From Photobacterium piscicola (GTDB taxonomy: Bacteria; Pseudomonadota; Gammaproteobacteria; Enterobacterales; Vibrionaceae): a DNA stretch of 64,000 nt. The notes under the pieces are model-generated. The model was not told the DNA's origin. It ran no database searches and worked only from the letters and a program-made list of their open reading frames with translations. Shown one piece after another: positions 1 to 9,047 of the stretch (its first letter is position 1; the number at the start of each line of letters is the position of its first letter). The translations under genes were made by a program, and so were the position numbers. The stretch is from contig NZ_FUZI01000007.1 in NCBI RefSeq assembly GCF_900166965.1, positions 60,557 through 124,556 of the forward strand. The letters run 5' to 3'.

Positions 1-674
1 ACCGCAATACCAATACTTAGATTACTGATATCAATCGGCTCAGTGCCGGTTACCAGTTTAAGACCTAAATACCCGCCCGCAAGCAAAATAATAGGTATCG
101 ACATTAAGAATGAGAATCGTGCCGCTGCTTCACGAGTAAAGCCAAGATATAGAGCGGCTGTCATGGTTGCACCAGAGCGAGACGTACCAGGAATGATAGC
201 GGCAGCTTGGGCTAAACCGATTAAGACCGCACTTTTCCATGTGGTTTGATATTCATTGTCAGTCTGCTTAGCATGTTTATCAACCCACCATAACAGCAAG
301 CCGAAAATAATAGTTGTACAAGCAATAACCCACGCAGAACGCAAATACATCTCGATGAAGTCTTTCATCAACAAGCCAAAAATACAGGCTGGAATGGTTG
401 AAATAACAATCATCCATGCTAATTTAGATTCAGCATTATGTTGACGTTTAAAAATTGAAGCTAGCCATGCGCTAAGTAGCGTAACAACTTCTTTACGGAA
501 ATAAATCATTACCGCTAATAATGTTCCTACATGCACCGCAACATCAAATGCCAACCCTTGATCTGACCAGCCCAATATTTCTGACGGTAAAATAAGATGG
601 GCAGAACTCGATACAGGTAAAAACTCTGTTAATCCCTGTAACAGGGCAAGCATAATCGCTTCAAAGTGACTCAT
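1..674 (-). CDS. uppP: Undecaprenyl-diphosphatase UppP/BacA, 3' end cut by window edge
   Basis: Integral membrane phosphatase that recycles undecaprenyl diphosphate to the monophosphate carrier for peptidoglycan and other envelope polymers. The first 224 codons are visible and the C-terminus lies outside the window. The N-terminal motif [16 protein letters not shown] (residues 12-27) and the second signature PGTSRSGAT (residues 162-170, with the conserved Arg166) are the two active-site segments of the BacA family. Several hydrophobic segments fit a polytopic protein. The start ATG gives [13 protein letters not shown], which matches the family start. It reads the same way as folK and folB, about 40 bases downstream of folK. 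Confidence 0.95.
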   Translation of the reverse strand, partial: MSHFEAIMLALLQGLTEFLPVSSSAHLILPSEILGWSDQGLAFDVAVHVGTLLAVMIYFRKEVVTLLSAWLASIFKRQHNAESKLAWMIVISTIPACIFGLLMKDFIEMYLRSAWVIACTTIIFGLLLWWVDKHAKQTDNEYQTTWKSAVLIGLAQAAAIIPGTSRSGATMTAALYLGFTREAAARFSFLMSIPIILLAGGYLGLKLVTGTEPIDISNLSIGIA

Positions 675-717
675 TCATTATCCTTAATTTAGGTTATATA
701 TCGCTATAAGTAATATT

Positions 718-1191
718 TTATTCAACAGGCCATAATGACTGTTGAGGTGAAAATTTTTGCCATAACTCCGCAATCGTCTGTTGCTGTCCGGGAATAACTA
801 ACTCAGGACATAATTCACTCATTGGCCAAAGCACAAAGGCAAATTTATACAGATCAGACCGAGGTATTGTAGGTGAGCACTCACAAACTACGTCACCATA
901 AAGTAAAATATCGAGATCAATTGTACGACTTTGATTTTTTTGGGTATTTTCAGGTCGTCCTAATTGCCGTTCAATCTCTTTTAGTGATTGCTGCAGAGTC
1001 GCTAATGACAATGACGTTTTTATTTCAATGACACTATTAAAGAAATTATCACCGTTAAAACCAACAGGTTCTGCTTCAAAAATACGTGACATACGCCATG
1101 AACTCGCTAACTGCGCCACCGCCTTGACGCCAGCGGGTAAGTAATGTTCGCGATCAATATTGCTGCCAATGCTGATATAAGCGGTGATCAC
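718..1191 (-). CDS. folK: 2-amino-4-hydroxy-6-hydroxymethyldihydropteridine pyrophosphokinase
   Basis: HPPK transfers pyrophosphate from ATP to 6-hydroxymethyl-dihydropterin in folate synthesis. At 157 residues it has the usual length. The N-terminal YISIGSNID and the family signature RTIDLDILLYGD (metal- and ATP-binding aspartates) are present, as is the NSVIEIKT strand. The start is a GTG whose first base is the last base of the folB stop codon, so the genes overlap by one nucleotide and translation is probably coupled. FolB supplies the substrate of FolK, so the pair forms consecutive pathway steps. Confidence 0.94.
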   Translation of the reverse strand: MITAYISIGSNIDREHYLPAGVKAVAQLASSWRMSRIFEAEPVGFNGDNFFNSVIEIKTSLSLATLQQSLKEIERQLGRPENTQKNQSRTIDLDILLYGDVVCECSPTIPRSDLYKFAFVLWPMSELCPELVIPGQQQTIAELWQKFSPQQSLWPVE

Positions 1192-1544
1192 TACTTAATG
1201 CCTCGTTCGATCTGAACCCCAACGCCAGCGGCATTAGCAATGGCGCTCGGTTTGGTCACGCGCACTTTAATCCATGGCACTGCAAAGCGCGTCATGATCA
1301 AAGTAGCAATATCTTCTGCAACGCGTTCAACTAACAAAAAACGCCCTTGAGTAATATGTTCAGTAACCGCAGTACTAACCATTGAGTAATCTAACGCTAA
1401 ATTAACATCATCCGCTATGGCTGCAGGACGATTATCGTGAGCCATCTCTAAATCTAATACTAATTTTTGCTTAATTTTTTGTTCCCAGTCATACACTCCA
1501 ATAGTGGCGATAACTTCAAGTTGTTCTATAAATACCGTGTCCAT
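1191..1544 (-). CDS. folB: Dihydroneopterin aldolase
   Basis: Cytoplasmic aldolase that cleaves 7,8-dihydroneopterin to 6-hydroxymethyl-dihydropterin and glycolaldehyde. At 117 residues it is full length. It begins MDTVFIEQLEVIATIGVYDWE, with the conserved substrate-binding Glu21. Tyr53 and Lys98 (in RVTKPSAI) match the catalytic pair of the family. It is the first gene of the folB-folK pair, with uppP following on the same strand, and is divergent from plsY as in E. coli. Confidence 0.94.
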   Translation of the reverse strand: MDTVFIEQLEVIATIGVYDWEQKIKQKLVLDLEMAHDNRPAAIADDVNLALDYSMVSTAVTEHITQGRFLLVERVAEDIATLIMTRFAVPWIKVRVTKPSAIANAAGVGVQIERGIK

Positions 1545-1795
1545 ATTTAATCGCTAATTTTGATAGAGGTCGGATACCTAATACACACAAAAACGCGTAT
1601 TATCAGGCTATATAAGTTAGCGAAAACACCTGCTAACTGGTCAACAACACATTGAATGCTGACCATAATTATGACTATATCACAGCCATAAACACGCTGA
1701 TATTTATCAGTACCAATATTGATCAAGATAAGATCCAGCTAACATTTAGCGGCAATAAAGAATGCCACTTATCTTTCAAATAACCGGGATATTGC

Positions 1796-2410
1796 ATGAC
1801 ACCATTAGCGTTACTGATGATCATTGCGGCTTATCTATTAGGATCTATTTCCAGTGCAGTATTAATTTCAAAACTGTACCACTTTCCAGATCCTCGTACC
1901 CATGGCTCACTCAATCCGGGCGCAACCAATGTCCTTCGCCTCGGAGGTAAAACGGCCGCAATATTAGTCTTAGTTGCTGATATTTTAAAAGGCATGATTC
2001 CTGTTTGGTTAAGCTACTTTTTAGGCTTAAATCCTTTCCTATTAGGCATCATAGGCATCGCAGCTTGCCTTGGTCATATCTACCCTATCTTCTTCCATTT
2101 TCAAGGTGGTAAAGGGGTCGCTACCGCACTTGGTGCATTAGCCCCTATCGGCTGGGATCTCAGTGGTGGTTTAATTATTATTTGGATATCAGCACTGACA
2201 TTAACCGGCTATTCATCTCTCGCATCGTTAATTACCGCCCTTGTTGCACCACTGATGACATGGATGGTCAAACCTGAATACACCATGCCCGTCGCGATGC
2301 TGTCTTGCTTAATTATCTTTCGTCATCAAGATAATATTCGTCGTTTACTCGACGGTGACGAAACAAAAATATGGCAGAAATTTGCCCGAAAAAGTAACGA
2401 AAAGCAATAA
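1796..2410 (+). CDS. plsY: Acyl-phosphate:glycerol-3-phosphate acyltransferase PlsY
   Basis: Inner-membrane enzyme that acylates glycerol-3-phosphate at sn-1 with acyl phosphate, the first step of phospholipid synthesis. At 204 residues it has the usual length. The three cytoplasmic motifs of the family are visible: [10 protein letters not shown] (16-25), [16 protein letters not shown] (37-52) and [10 protein letters not shown] (104-113). They are separated by hydrophobic helices consistent with a multi-pass protein. It is divergent from folB and convergent with tsaD across a shared terminator. Confidence 0.95.
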   Translation: MTPLALLMIIAAYLLGSISSAVLISKLYHFPDPRTHGSLNPGATNVLRLGGKTAAILVLVADILKGMIPVWLSYFLGLNPFLLGIIGIAACLGHIYPIFFHFQGGKGVATALGALAPIGWDLSGGLIIIWISALTLTGYSSLASLITALVAPLMTWMVKPEYTMPVAMLSCLIIFRHQDNIRRLLDGDETKIWQKFARKSNEKQ

Positions 2411-2430
2411 ATACACAGAAAAAAACACAA

Positions 2431-2460
2431 AAAAAGCGAGAACATATGTTCTCGCTTTTT
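2431..2460. terminator. Bidirectional terminator between plsY and tsaD
   Basis: A perfect 13-bp stem (2431-2443 with 2448-2460) closed by a 4-base loop, with A-rich and T-rich flanks. The inverted A/T tails let it act on both convergent genes. Confidence 0.9.
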
Positions 2461-2484
2461 GTTTGAATTAATGCATATTTATTA

Positions 2485-3501
2485 CTAAGCAACAGGCTTC
2501 AGTTGATCGATAGGCCAACGTGGATAAACCTTAACACCAAGATCCATCAATTCATTATTCTTTAGACGTTGCATACCAGCATAAGCAATCATCGCACCAT
2601 TATCGGTACAAAATTCAGTACGTGGATAAAACACTTGGCCATGCATGCCTTTCATCAAGGTTTCAAGCTGTTGACGTAATGATTTATTTGCACTTACGCC
2701 GCCAGCAATCACTAGGCGCTTATAGCCCGTTTGCTTTAATGCACGCTTACATTTTATCGCTAACGTATCAACAACAGCGTCTTGGAACGCATACGCAATA
2801 TCAGCACGTGTTTGTGGATCATCATCATTGCCCCGAATCGTATTCGCCGCAAATGTTTTTAATCCTGAAAAACTAAAATCAAGACCTGGGCGATCTGTCA
2901 TTGGACGTGGGAACTTAAATCGTCCCGGCGTACCTTGTTCAGCCATTTTAGACAGTAACGGACCACCAGGGTAATCAAGCCCCATCATCTTCGCTGTTTT
3001 ATCAAAAGCTTCACCCGCGGCGTCATCCACTGACTCACCAAGAATTTTATAATCACCAATACCACGCACATCTACCATCATGGTATGTCCGCCAGAAACC
3101 AGCAATGCCACAAAAGGAAATTCAGGTGGATTATCTTCTAACATTGGTGCGAGTAGATGACCTTCCATATGGTGTACGGCAACCGCAGGTAAATCCCATG
3201 CATAAGCTAAACTACGACCAATTGTTGCGCCCACTAGTAGCGCGCCAACAAGACCAGGACCAGCAGTGTACGCAACACCGTCAAGATCGTCTGGCGTTAA
3301 GCCCGCAGCAGCCAAGGTTGCCGTAATTAAGGGAATGGTTTTTTTAACATGATCACGTGACGCTAACTCAGGAACAACACCACCGTAATCAGCATGTAAC
3401 TTTACTTGACTGTAAAGTTCATGTGCCAATAAACCTTTTTCATCATCAAAAATTGCGATACCTGTTTCATCACAGGAGGTCTCAATGCCCAATATACGCA
3501 T
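2485..3501 (-). CDS. tsaD: tRNA N6-adenosine threonylcarbamoyltransferase TsaD
   Basis: Transfers the threonylcarbamoyl group to A37 of ANN-decoding tRNAs (t6A), working with TsaB, TsaE and TsaC. At 338 residues it has the normal length. The ASKHA-fold start [13 protein letters not shown] and the metal-binding His111/His115 in HHMEGH are present, followed by the nucleotide-binding segments VSGGHT and [13 protein letters not shown]. It is divergent from rpsU, the arrangement in E. coli (ygjD/rpsU). Confidence 0.97.
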   Translation of the reverse strand: MRILGIETSCDETGIAIFDDEKGLLAHELYSQVKLHADYGGVVPELASRDHVKKTIPLITATLAAAGLTPDDLDGVAYTAGPGLVGALLVGATIGRSLAYAWDLPAVAVHHMEGHLLAPMLEDNPPEFPFVALLVSGGHTMMVDVRGIGDYKILGESVDDAAGEAFDKTAKMMGLDYPGGPLLSKMAEQGTPGRFKFPRPMTDRPGLDFSFSGLKTFAANTIRGNDDDPQTRADIAYAFQDAVVDTLAIKCKRALKQTGYKRLVIAGGVSANKSLRQQLETLMKGMHGQVFYPRTEFCTDNGAMIAYAGMQRLKNNELMDLGVKVYPRWPIDQLKPVA

Positions 3502-3649
3502 AACAGCCTCTATACTATTCTGGGACCTAATCTAAAAAATCAGCCTAGTTTCAACAACAACCGATAATTCATACAGGTTTATAAGGGAGTAATTGGATGC
3601 CATGTTACCGCTGTTAACACAAATTAACCAGTTCATAGGCGTAGAATGC

Positions 3650-3679
3650 TTTACAAATACCCCCAAATCAGATTAGAAT
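3650..3679 (+). promoter_or_regulatory. Probable sigma-70 promoter for rpsU operon
   Basis: TTTACA at 3650-3655 and TAGAAT at 3674-3679 are separated by 18 bases and lie about 70 bases before rpsU. This is the likely main promoter of the rpsU-yqeY-dnaG-rpoD operon. No clear LexA-type palindrome is seen here, unlike the E. coli rpsU promoter. Confidence 0.55.
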
Positions 3680-3750
3680 TTCGCACCATTTTAATCATCT
3701 GACACTTTGAACGTCAGTATTAAACCGAATCACTCTGAGGTGAGTATTAC

Positions 3751-3966
3751 ATGCCAGTAATCAAAGTACGTGAAAACGAACCGTTTGACGTAGCACTACG
3801 TCGTTTCAAGCGCTCTTGCGAAAAAGCAGGTATCCTTTCTGAAGTTCGTCGTCGTGAGCACTTCGAAAAGCCAACAACTGTACGTAAGCGTGCTAAAGCA
3901 GCGGCAGTTAAGCGTCACCTGAAGAAATTGGCTCGCGAAAACGCGCGTCGCGTTCGTCTGTACTAA
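3751..3966 (+). CDS. rpsU: 30S ribosomal protein S21
   Basis: Small basic ribosomal protein of 71 residues, [21 protein letters not shown]..., the exact family length, with the Arg/Lys/Ala-rich C-terminal tail that contacts 16S rRNA near the anti-Shine-Dalgarno. The GAGGTGAG upstream is a strong ribosome binding site. First gene of the macromolecular synthesis operon. Codon choice is strongly biased (CGT, GAA), as expected for a highly expressed gene. Confidence 0.98.
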   Translation: MPVIKVRENEPFDVALRRFKRSCEKAGILSEVRRREHFEKPTTVRKRAKAAAVKRHLKKLARENARRVRLY

Positions 3967-3997
3967 TCGTTAGATTATTAAACAGAAGGATCGCGTA

Positions 3998-4441
3998 ATG
4001 ACTCTTATTGAACGTCTTAAAGGCGAACAAATAGCGGCGATGAAGGCGAAGGATAAACCTCGTCTTGGTGCTATCCGTTTGGTTCTTGCTGCAATTAAAC
4101 AACGCGAAGTTGACGAAAAGATCACTCTTTCCGATGATGACGTATTGGTAGTTTTGACCAAAATGGTGAAGCAACGTCGTGACTCTGTAGCGCAGTATGA
4201 AGCTGCAGGCCGTCAAGATCTTGCTGATATTGAACATGCTGAAATCAGCGTCTTAGCAGAATTTATGCCTCAACCATTAAGTGAAGATGAAATCTCTGCT
4301 TTGATGGATGAAGCTATTGCTGCGACAGGTGCTGTCAACATGCAAGATATGGGCAAGGTTATGGGCGTACTGAAACCGCAAATTCAGGGTCGTGCCGATA
4401 TGGGGATTGTTAGCAAGCTGGTGAAAATCAAGCTAGGCTAA
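3998..4441 (+). CDS. yqeY: GatB/YqeY domain-containing protein
   Basis: 147-residue protein of the YqeY family, related to the C-terminal tRNA-binding domain of GatB. It is helical throughout and carries the family pattern MKAKDKPRLGAIRLVLAAIKQREVDE near the start and QPQIQGRADMG-like motifs near the end. Its biochemical role is not established, although the GatB relation suggests tRNA or amidotransferase contacts. It starts 31 bases after rpsU with an AGAAGGA-type ribosome binding site, so it is the second gene of the operon. E. coli lacks it at this position. Confidence 0.85.
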   Translation: MTLIERLKGEQIAAMKAKDKPRLGAIRLVLAAIKQREVDEKITLSDDDVLVVLTKMVKQRRDSVAQYEAAGRQDLADIEHAEISVLAEFMPQPLSEDEISALMDEAIAATGAVNMQDMGKVMGVLKPQIQGRADMGIVSKLVKIKLG

Positions 4442-4459
4442 TCACTCCTCTTATTCTGC

Positions 4460-4497
4460 AACAAGCCGTGTTATTCTTTCGGAATGCGCGGCTTGTT
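4460..4497 (+). terminator. Internal terminator/attenuator between yqeY and dnaG
   Basis: Stem 4460-4468 with 4489-4497 (AACAAGCCG and its complement, 9 bp), a 20-base loop, and a short broken T tail. It matches the position of the partial terminator that lowers dnaG expression relative to rpsU in the E. coli operon. The weak tail suggests read-through. Confidence 0.6.
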
Positions 4498-4570
4498 TGT
4501 ATCTGACAATCCCCACTTTTAACGGTTCAACCGTTACTCTTTTTGTTTACTCTAGGTTGTTTGCTTTGTT

Positions 4571-6328
4571 ATGGCAGGAAAAATACCGCGTTCATTTATT
4601 GATGATTTAATCTCTCGACACGATATTGTCGATGTCATTGACGCGCGCGTAAAACTCAAAAAACAAGGTAAGAACTTTGGTGCCTGTTGTCCTTTCCATA
4701 ACGAAAAAACACCCTCTTTTTCGGTAAGCCAAGAAAAACAGTTCTATCATTGTTTTGGGTGCGGTGTTCATGGCAATGTACTTGATTTCGTGATGGAGTA
4801 TGATCGGTTAGAGTTTGTCGATGCTATTGAAGAGCTCGCCTCACAACTAGGTTTAGAAGTACCACGAGAAAACGATGGTACCAATGCATCTCGTGGCCCT
4901 AAAGCGGCAGATAAACGTAATTACTATGAACTCATGGGCCAAGTGTCACAGTTTTATCAATCACAACTACGGGCGCAAGATGCTCAGGTTGCGGTTGATT
5001 ATCTCAAGGGACGTGGTTTATCAGGCGATATTGTAAAAAAATTCAATATCGGTTTTATTCCCGATCAATGGGACATGGTTCGCACTCGCTTTGGGCGTGA
5101 TAATGAATCGCAAAAAGCACTTGTTAACACTGGAATGCTGATCGAAAATGATCAAGGTCGTCGTTATGACCGCTTCCGTGGACGAGTGATGTTTCCGATC
5201 CATGATCGTCGAGGACGCGTGATTGGTTTTGGGGGGCGAGTATTAGGTGATGGTACGCCAAAATACCTTAACTCCCCTGAAACTGATATTTTTCATAAAG
5301 GCCGAGAGCTTTATGGATTATATGAAGTACTACAAACCCATCGTGAACCTGAAAAGATCATGGTAGTTGAAGGTTATATGGATGTCGTCGCGTTGGCCCA
5401 ATTTGGTGTCGATTATGCGGTTGCATCGTTAGGCACCTCAACCACCGGTGATCATATTCAAAGCCTGTTCCGTCAAACCAGCACTGTTGTGTGTTGTTAT
5501 GATGGTGACCGTGCAGGACGAGAAGCTGCATGGCGAGCAATGGAACAAGCATTGCCTTACCTAACCGATGGTCGTCAGCTAAAGTTCATGTTCTTACCTG
5601 ATGGCGAAGATCCAGATTCATGTATTCGCGCCGAAGGTAAAACTCAATTTGAACAACGCATTGATGCAGCGACATCGCTATCAGAATTTTTGTTTAATAG
5701 CTTAATGCTTCAAATTGATACCAGTAGCCGTGAAGGTAAAGCGAAACTCACCACACTCGCTGTTCCCTTAATTGATAAAGTACCAGGTGGCACTCTGCGA
5801 CTATACTTGAGAGAGTTACTGGGTAAAAAACTCGGCTTACCTGATGAAGCACAATTACAGCAACTACTCTCAAAGCATGGTCAAATCACTAAACCGGTAG
5901 GCCAAGTACAAATTAAGCGTACACCAATGCGAGAAGTTATCGCATTATTGATTCAACACCCACACTTTGTGCAACAGCTTGAATTTGATATGGACGCATT
6001 TGCTGTTATTGAGCTCGCCGGATTAAATTTATTGCTATCTATAGTTGATAAATGCCGAAACAATCCCAATATTAGCACTGGACAGCTTTTAGAATATTGG
6101 CGTGGCACCAAAAATGAAGCCATGATGGCACGGCTTGCCGCGTGGGAGCTACCGTTGTCAAATGATGAAGACAACAGCCTCGATGTATTTTTAGACGCAA
6201 TGGATAAAATTATTATTCAATGTGTTAATCAACAAATTGAACAGTTGCAGACTAAATCAAGAACTGTCGGCTTATCAGTCGAAGAAAAGCAGGAATTACA
6301 ATCCTTATTACTGGATCGTCCTGCCTAA
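4571..6328 (+). CDS. dnaG: DNA primase
   Basis: Synthesises RNA primers at the replication fork with DnaB helicase. At 585 residues it has the normal length. The N-terminal CHC2 zinc finger has ligands Cys40, His43, Cys61 and Cys64. The TOPRIM catalytic core follows, with VVEGYMD (Glu267) and DGDRAG near residue 311. A C-terminal DnaB-binding helical domain ends the protein. No good Shine-Dalgarno precedes the ATG (TAGGTTGTTTGCTTTGTT), which fits the known low translation of primase. Together with the terminator upstream, this keeps primase scarce within an operon of abundant products. Confidence 0.97.
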   Translation: MAGKIPRSFIDDLISRHDIVDVIDARVKLKKQGKNFGACCPFHNEKTPSFSVSQEKQFYHCFGCGVHGNVLDFVMEYDRLEFVDAIEELASQLGLEVPRENDGTNASRGPKAADKRNYYELMGQVSQFYQSQLRAQDAQVAVDYLKGRGLSGDIVKKFNIGFIPDQWDMVRTRFGRDNESQKALVNTGMLIENDQGRRYDRFRGRVMFPIHDRRGRVIGFGGRVLGDGTPKYLNSPETDIFHKGRELYGLYEVLQTHREPEKIMVVEGYMDVVALAQFGVDYAVASLGTSTTGDHIQSLFRQTSTVVCCYDGDRAGREAAWRAMEQALPYLTDGRQLKFMFLPDGEDPDSCIRAEGKTQFEQRIDAATSLSEFLFNSLMLQIDTSSREGKAKLTTLAVPLIDKVPGGTLRLYLRELLGKKLGLPDEAQLQQLLSKHGQITKPVGQVQIKRTPMREVIALLIQHPHFVQQLEFDMDAFAVIELAGLNLLLSIVDKCRNNPNISTGQLLEYWRGTKNEAMMARLAAWELPLSNDEDNSLDVFLDAMDKIIIQCVNQQIEQLQTKSRTVGLSVEEKQELQSLLLDRPA

Positions 6329-6352
6329 TAAGTAGTCAACAATTAAGAAATT

Positions 6353-6361
6353 TGTTATAAT
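6353..6361 (+). promoter_or_regulatory. Extended -10 promoter ahead of rpoD
   Basis: TGTTATAAT gives a TGn extended element joined to a perfect TATAAT at 6356-6361, 59 bases before the rpoD start and just after the dnaG stop. The -35 is poor (TAGTCA at about 17 bases), as is usual for extended -10 promoters. It would let rpoD be transcribed independently of the operon promoter. Confidence 0.6.
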
Positions 6362-6420
6362 GACTGGTTTGCAACTCTGCATACTAAATTATCACTCAGA
6401 CCCGAAGTTGGATACCGTCT

Positions 6421-8280
6421 ATGGAGCAAAATCCGCAGTCACAGCTAAAGTTACTTGTTGCTAAAGGCAAGGAACAAGGCTATCTGACCTACGCCGAAGT
6501 AAATGACCACCTACCAGAAGACATTGTTGATTCTGATCAGGTTGAAGACATTATTCAAATGATTAATGACATGGGTATCAAGGTAGTTGAAACTGCCCCT
6601 GATGCCGATGAACTCATGATGACTGAAGATAATGCCGACGAAGACGCCATTGAAGCAGCGGCGCAAGCATTATCAAGCGTAGAAAGCGAGATCGGTCGCA
6701 CAACAGACCCAGTACGCATGTACATGCGTGAAATGGGCACGGTTGAACTACTTACTCGCGAAGGCGAAATTGATATCGCAAAACGCATTGAAGATGGTAT
6801 TAACCAAGTTCAATGCTCTGTTGCTGAATACCCTTCAGCAATCGCTCATTTACTTGAGCAGTTTGACAAAGTTGAAGCCGATGAACTTCGTCTAACTGAT
6901 ATCATTTCAGGCTTTGTTGATCCAAACGAAGAAGCTACTGCAGCGCCAACAGCAACACACATTGGCTCAGAATTAAGCGAAACCGATCTTGCAGATGAAG
7001 ATAAAGATCTTGAAGACGGTGACGATGACGATGACGAAGATGGCGCTGAAGAAGAAGAAGACGATGGCAGCATCGACCCAGAATTGGCGCGTGAAAAGTT
7101 CTTAGAACTTCGCCAATCTTATGAAAAAATGGCTTTAGCCATTAACACTAATGGTCGTCAGCACGCGACAACTGAAGTTGCCGTTGAAGAATTGTCAGAA
7201 ATCTTCAAGCAATTCCGTCTGATTCCAAAGCAATTTGATCGTCTAGTTAGCTCACTACGTGACTCAATGGATAAAGTACGCACTAATGAGCGTCTTATCA
7301 TGCGTATGTGTGTTGATAACAGCAAAATGCCAAAGAAAACGTTCATTAGCTTATTTGCAGGCAATGAATCAAACAGTGATTGGATCGACACTGCACTTAA
7401 CTCAGGTAAGCCTTACGCTGAACGTTTAAAGAATTATGAAGAAGATCTTCGTCGTTCAACGTTAAAGCTACGCATTCTTGAGCAAGAAACAGGTCTTTCA
7501 ATCGAACGTATTAAAGACATCAGCCGTCGTATGTCTATCGGTGAAGCAAAAGCGCGCCGTGCGAAAAAAGAGATGGTTGAAGCTAACTTACGTCTGGTTA
7601 TTTCTATCGCGAAGAAGTACACCAACCGTGGTTTGCAGTTCTTGGATCTAATCCAAGAAGGTAACATTGGTCTAATGAAAGCGGTTGATAAATTTGAATA
7701 CCGTCGTGGTTACAAATTCTCAACTTACGCAACATGGTGGATCCGTCAGGCAATCACACGTTCAATCGCAGACCAGGCACGTACTATTCGTATCCCTGTG
7801 CACATGATTGAAACCATCAACAAATTGAACCGCATCTCACGTCAGATGCTACAAGAGATGGGCCGTGAGCCATTACCTGAAGAATTGGCTGAACGCATGC
7901 AAATGCCGGAAGACAAAATCCGCAAGGTACTGAAAATTGCGAAAGAGCCAATCTCAATGGAAACCCCTATCGGTGATGATGAAGATTCACACCTAGGTGA
8001 TTTCATTGAAGATACAACACTTCAACTTCCAATGGATGCAGCAACAGCAACTAACTTGCGTGCCGCAACTAACGACGTACTTGCTGGGCTAACGCCTCGT
8101 GAAGCAAAAGTACTTCGTATGCGTTTTGGTATCGATATGAATACCGACCACACGCTAGAAGAAGTGGGTAAGCAATTTGATGTTACTCGTGAGCGTATTC
8201 GTCAGATTGAAGCAAAGGCACTACGTAAATTACGTCACCCAAGCCGTTCAGATGTGCTTCGTAGTTTCCTTGATGAATAA
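6421..8280 (+). CDS. rpoD: RNA polymerase primary sigma factor sigma-70
   Basis: Housekeeping sigma factor of 619 residues. It has the sigma 1.1 domain at the N-terminus and region 1.2 at about residue 95. The non-conserved insert carries a strongly acidic run near residues 195-215. Region 2, with [20 protein letters not shown], recognises the -10, and the region 4 helix-turn-helix [18 protein letters not shown] near the C-terminus recognises the -35. Last protein gene of the operon, followed by a strong terminator. Antisense Ser-rich reading frames over the acidic run are composition artefacts. Confidence 0.98.
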   Translation: MEQNPQSQLKLLVAKGKEQGYLTYAEVNDHLPEDIVDSDQVEDIIQMINDMGIKVVETAPDADELMMTEDNADEDAIEAAAQALSSVESEIGRTTDPVRMYMREMGTVELLTREGEIDIAKRIEDGINQVQCSVAEYPSAIAHLLEQFDKVEADELRLTDIISGFVDPNEEATAAPTATHIGSELSETDLADEDKDLEDGDDDDDEDGAEEEEDDGSIDPELAREKFLELRQSYEKMALAINTNGRQHATTEVAVEELSEIFKQFRLIPKQFDRLVSSLRDSMDKVRTNERLIMRMCVDNSKMPKKTFISLFAGNESNSDWIDTALNSGKPYAERLKNYEEDLRRSTLKLRILEQETGLSIERIKDISRRMSIGEAKARRAKKEMVEANLRLVISIAKKYTNRGLQFLDLIQEGNIGLMKAVDKFEYRRGYKFSTYATWWIRQAITRSIADQARTIRIPVHMIETINKLNRISRQMLQEMGREPLPEELAERMQMPEDKIRKVLKIAKEPISMETPIGDDEDSHLGDFIEDTTLQLPMDAATATNLRAATNDVLAGLTPREAKVLRMRFGIDMNTDHTLEEVGKQFDVTRERIRQIEAKALRKLRHPSRSDVLRSFLDE

Positions 8281-8303
8281 GTAAACCCGATAGCATTATC
8301 GAA

Positions 8304-8330
8304 AAAAAGCGAGCCTTGAGCTCGCTTTTT
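8304..8330 (+). terminator. rpoD operon terminator
   Basis: Perfect 11-bp stem (8304-8314 with 8320-8330) with a 5-base loop and a run of Ts, 24 bases after the rpoD stop. Confidence 0.92.
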
Positions 8331-8421
8331 TATTATCGGCAATAGCAACATTGAACTGTGAACAAGTCCATAAAACTTATCTAACTGTTGAAAAAACAAA
8401 CAAATTTTCGGCGTTAATCGC

Positions 8422-8450
8422 TAGACAAGTGCGACACCATCCCCTATAAT
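8422..8450 (+). promoter_or_regulatory. tRNA-Ile2 promoter
   Basis: TAGACA at 8422-8427, a 17-base spacer and a perfect TATAAT at 8445-8450, followed by a GC-containing discriminator. It is placed so that transcription begins about four bases before the mature tRNA. Confidence 0.8.
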
Positions 8451-8461
8451 TTGCCGCATAT

Positions 8462-8537
8462 GGCCCCTTAGCTCAGTGGTTAGAGCAGGCGACTCATAAT
8501 CGCTTGGTCCCCAGTTCAAGTCTGGGAGGGGCCACCA
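8462..8537 (+). tRNA. ileX: tRNA-Ile (CAU anticodon, lysidine-type Ile2)
   Basis: A 76-base tRNA with encoded CCA and anticodon CAT at 8495-8497. The acceptor GGCCCCT pairs with AGGGGCC, and the body closely resembles E. coli ileX rather than the elongator or initiator tRNA-Met. The CAU would therefore be modified to lysidine by TilS to read AUA. The location just downstream of rpoD is the same as ileX in E. coli. Automated callers often label such genes tRNA-Met. Confidence 0.9.
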
Positions 8538-8543
8538 AATTCG

Positions 8544-8577
8544 AAAAAGCTGAAGTATTTTTACTTCAGCTTTTTTT
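8544..8577 (+). terminator. tRNA-Ile2 terminator
   Basis: A 14-bp perfect stem (8544-8557 with 8562-8575) with a TTTT loop and a following T run, a few bases after the tRNA CCA. Confidence 0.92.
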
Positions 8578-8776
8578 CGTTTGGGCTTCATGAAAGTTTC
8601 AGCCCTCTTCCTATTTTTCTCAGTAACAACACCACAAAAAATTCATAAAACACACCGACACTTGATAAATAGCAAAGCTTTGTTTTTATTTTTCCACATA
8701 ATCATCATTTTTATGTCACACATGACATTGACAATGAACAGCTATATCTCAGGGTGCCAAATGGTGGAATATCTGC

Positions 8777-8782
8777 TATAAT
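8777..8782 (+). promoter_or_regulatory. Probable pykF promoter -10
   Basis: A perfect TATAAT about 265 bases upstream of the pykF ATG. The -35 is weak (TGCCAA/GTGCCA at 16-17 bases). No other strong promoter is seen in the 8578-9047 gap, which is otherwise AT-rich and non-coding. If this is the start, pykF carries a long untranslated leader of roughly 260 bases. Confidence 0.5.
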
Positions 8783-8896
8783 CCTGCGCTTGAATATTAG
8801 GGTTACAATCAATGTTGCAAAGGCATTTATCTACTTGTTCAATAATAACAACAATATATTTGATGCCGCTTAAGATCACCTAGAGATGAACTTTAC

Positions 8897-8942
8897 AAAA
8901 GCGCACTAACGCTTTTTTAAAGTAATATTTAAAGCGTTTTTT
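8897..8942 (+). promoter_or_regulatory. Overlapping alternative hairpins in the pykF leader
   Basis: Two hairpins share sequence and exclude each other. Hairpin A pairs 8897-8903 with 8910-8916 and runs into a T tract. Hairpin B pairs 8908-8915 with 8931-8938 and runs into a second T tract (8937-8942). Each looks like an intrinsic terminator. Either the leader is attenuated, or transcription from the promoter at 8777 ends here as a small RNA of about 130 bases. Sequence evidence only. Confidence 0.45.
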
Positions 8943-9047
8943 ATTTATTCATTACTCACTATCAGCTCTTAACAACATGTTGATGATCTGATCATGATTA
9001 ATGTTAATTTTCCCTTGGGTAAAAAGTTCGTCCGGAGAGTATCCTCA

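Noticed and set aside
6846..7073. Serine-rich open frame antisense to rpoD
   Set aside because: It is the complement of the GAA/GAT-rich acidic insert of sigma-70, with no ribosome binding site and low-complexity composition.
8462..8537. tRNA-Met interpretation of the CAU tRNA
   Set aside because: The acceptor and arm sequences follow E. coli ileX, not the elongator or initiator Met tRNAs, and the position after rpoD agrees.
8581..8781. 66-codon frame upstream of pykF
   Set aside because: Hydrophobic low-complexity translation, no ribosome binding site, and it ends over the pykF promoter -10.
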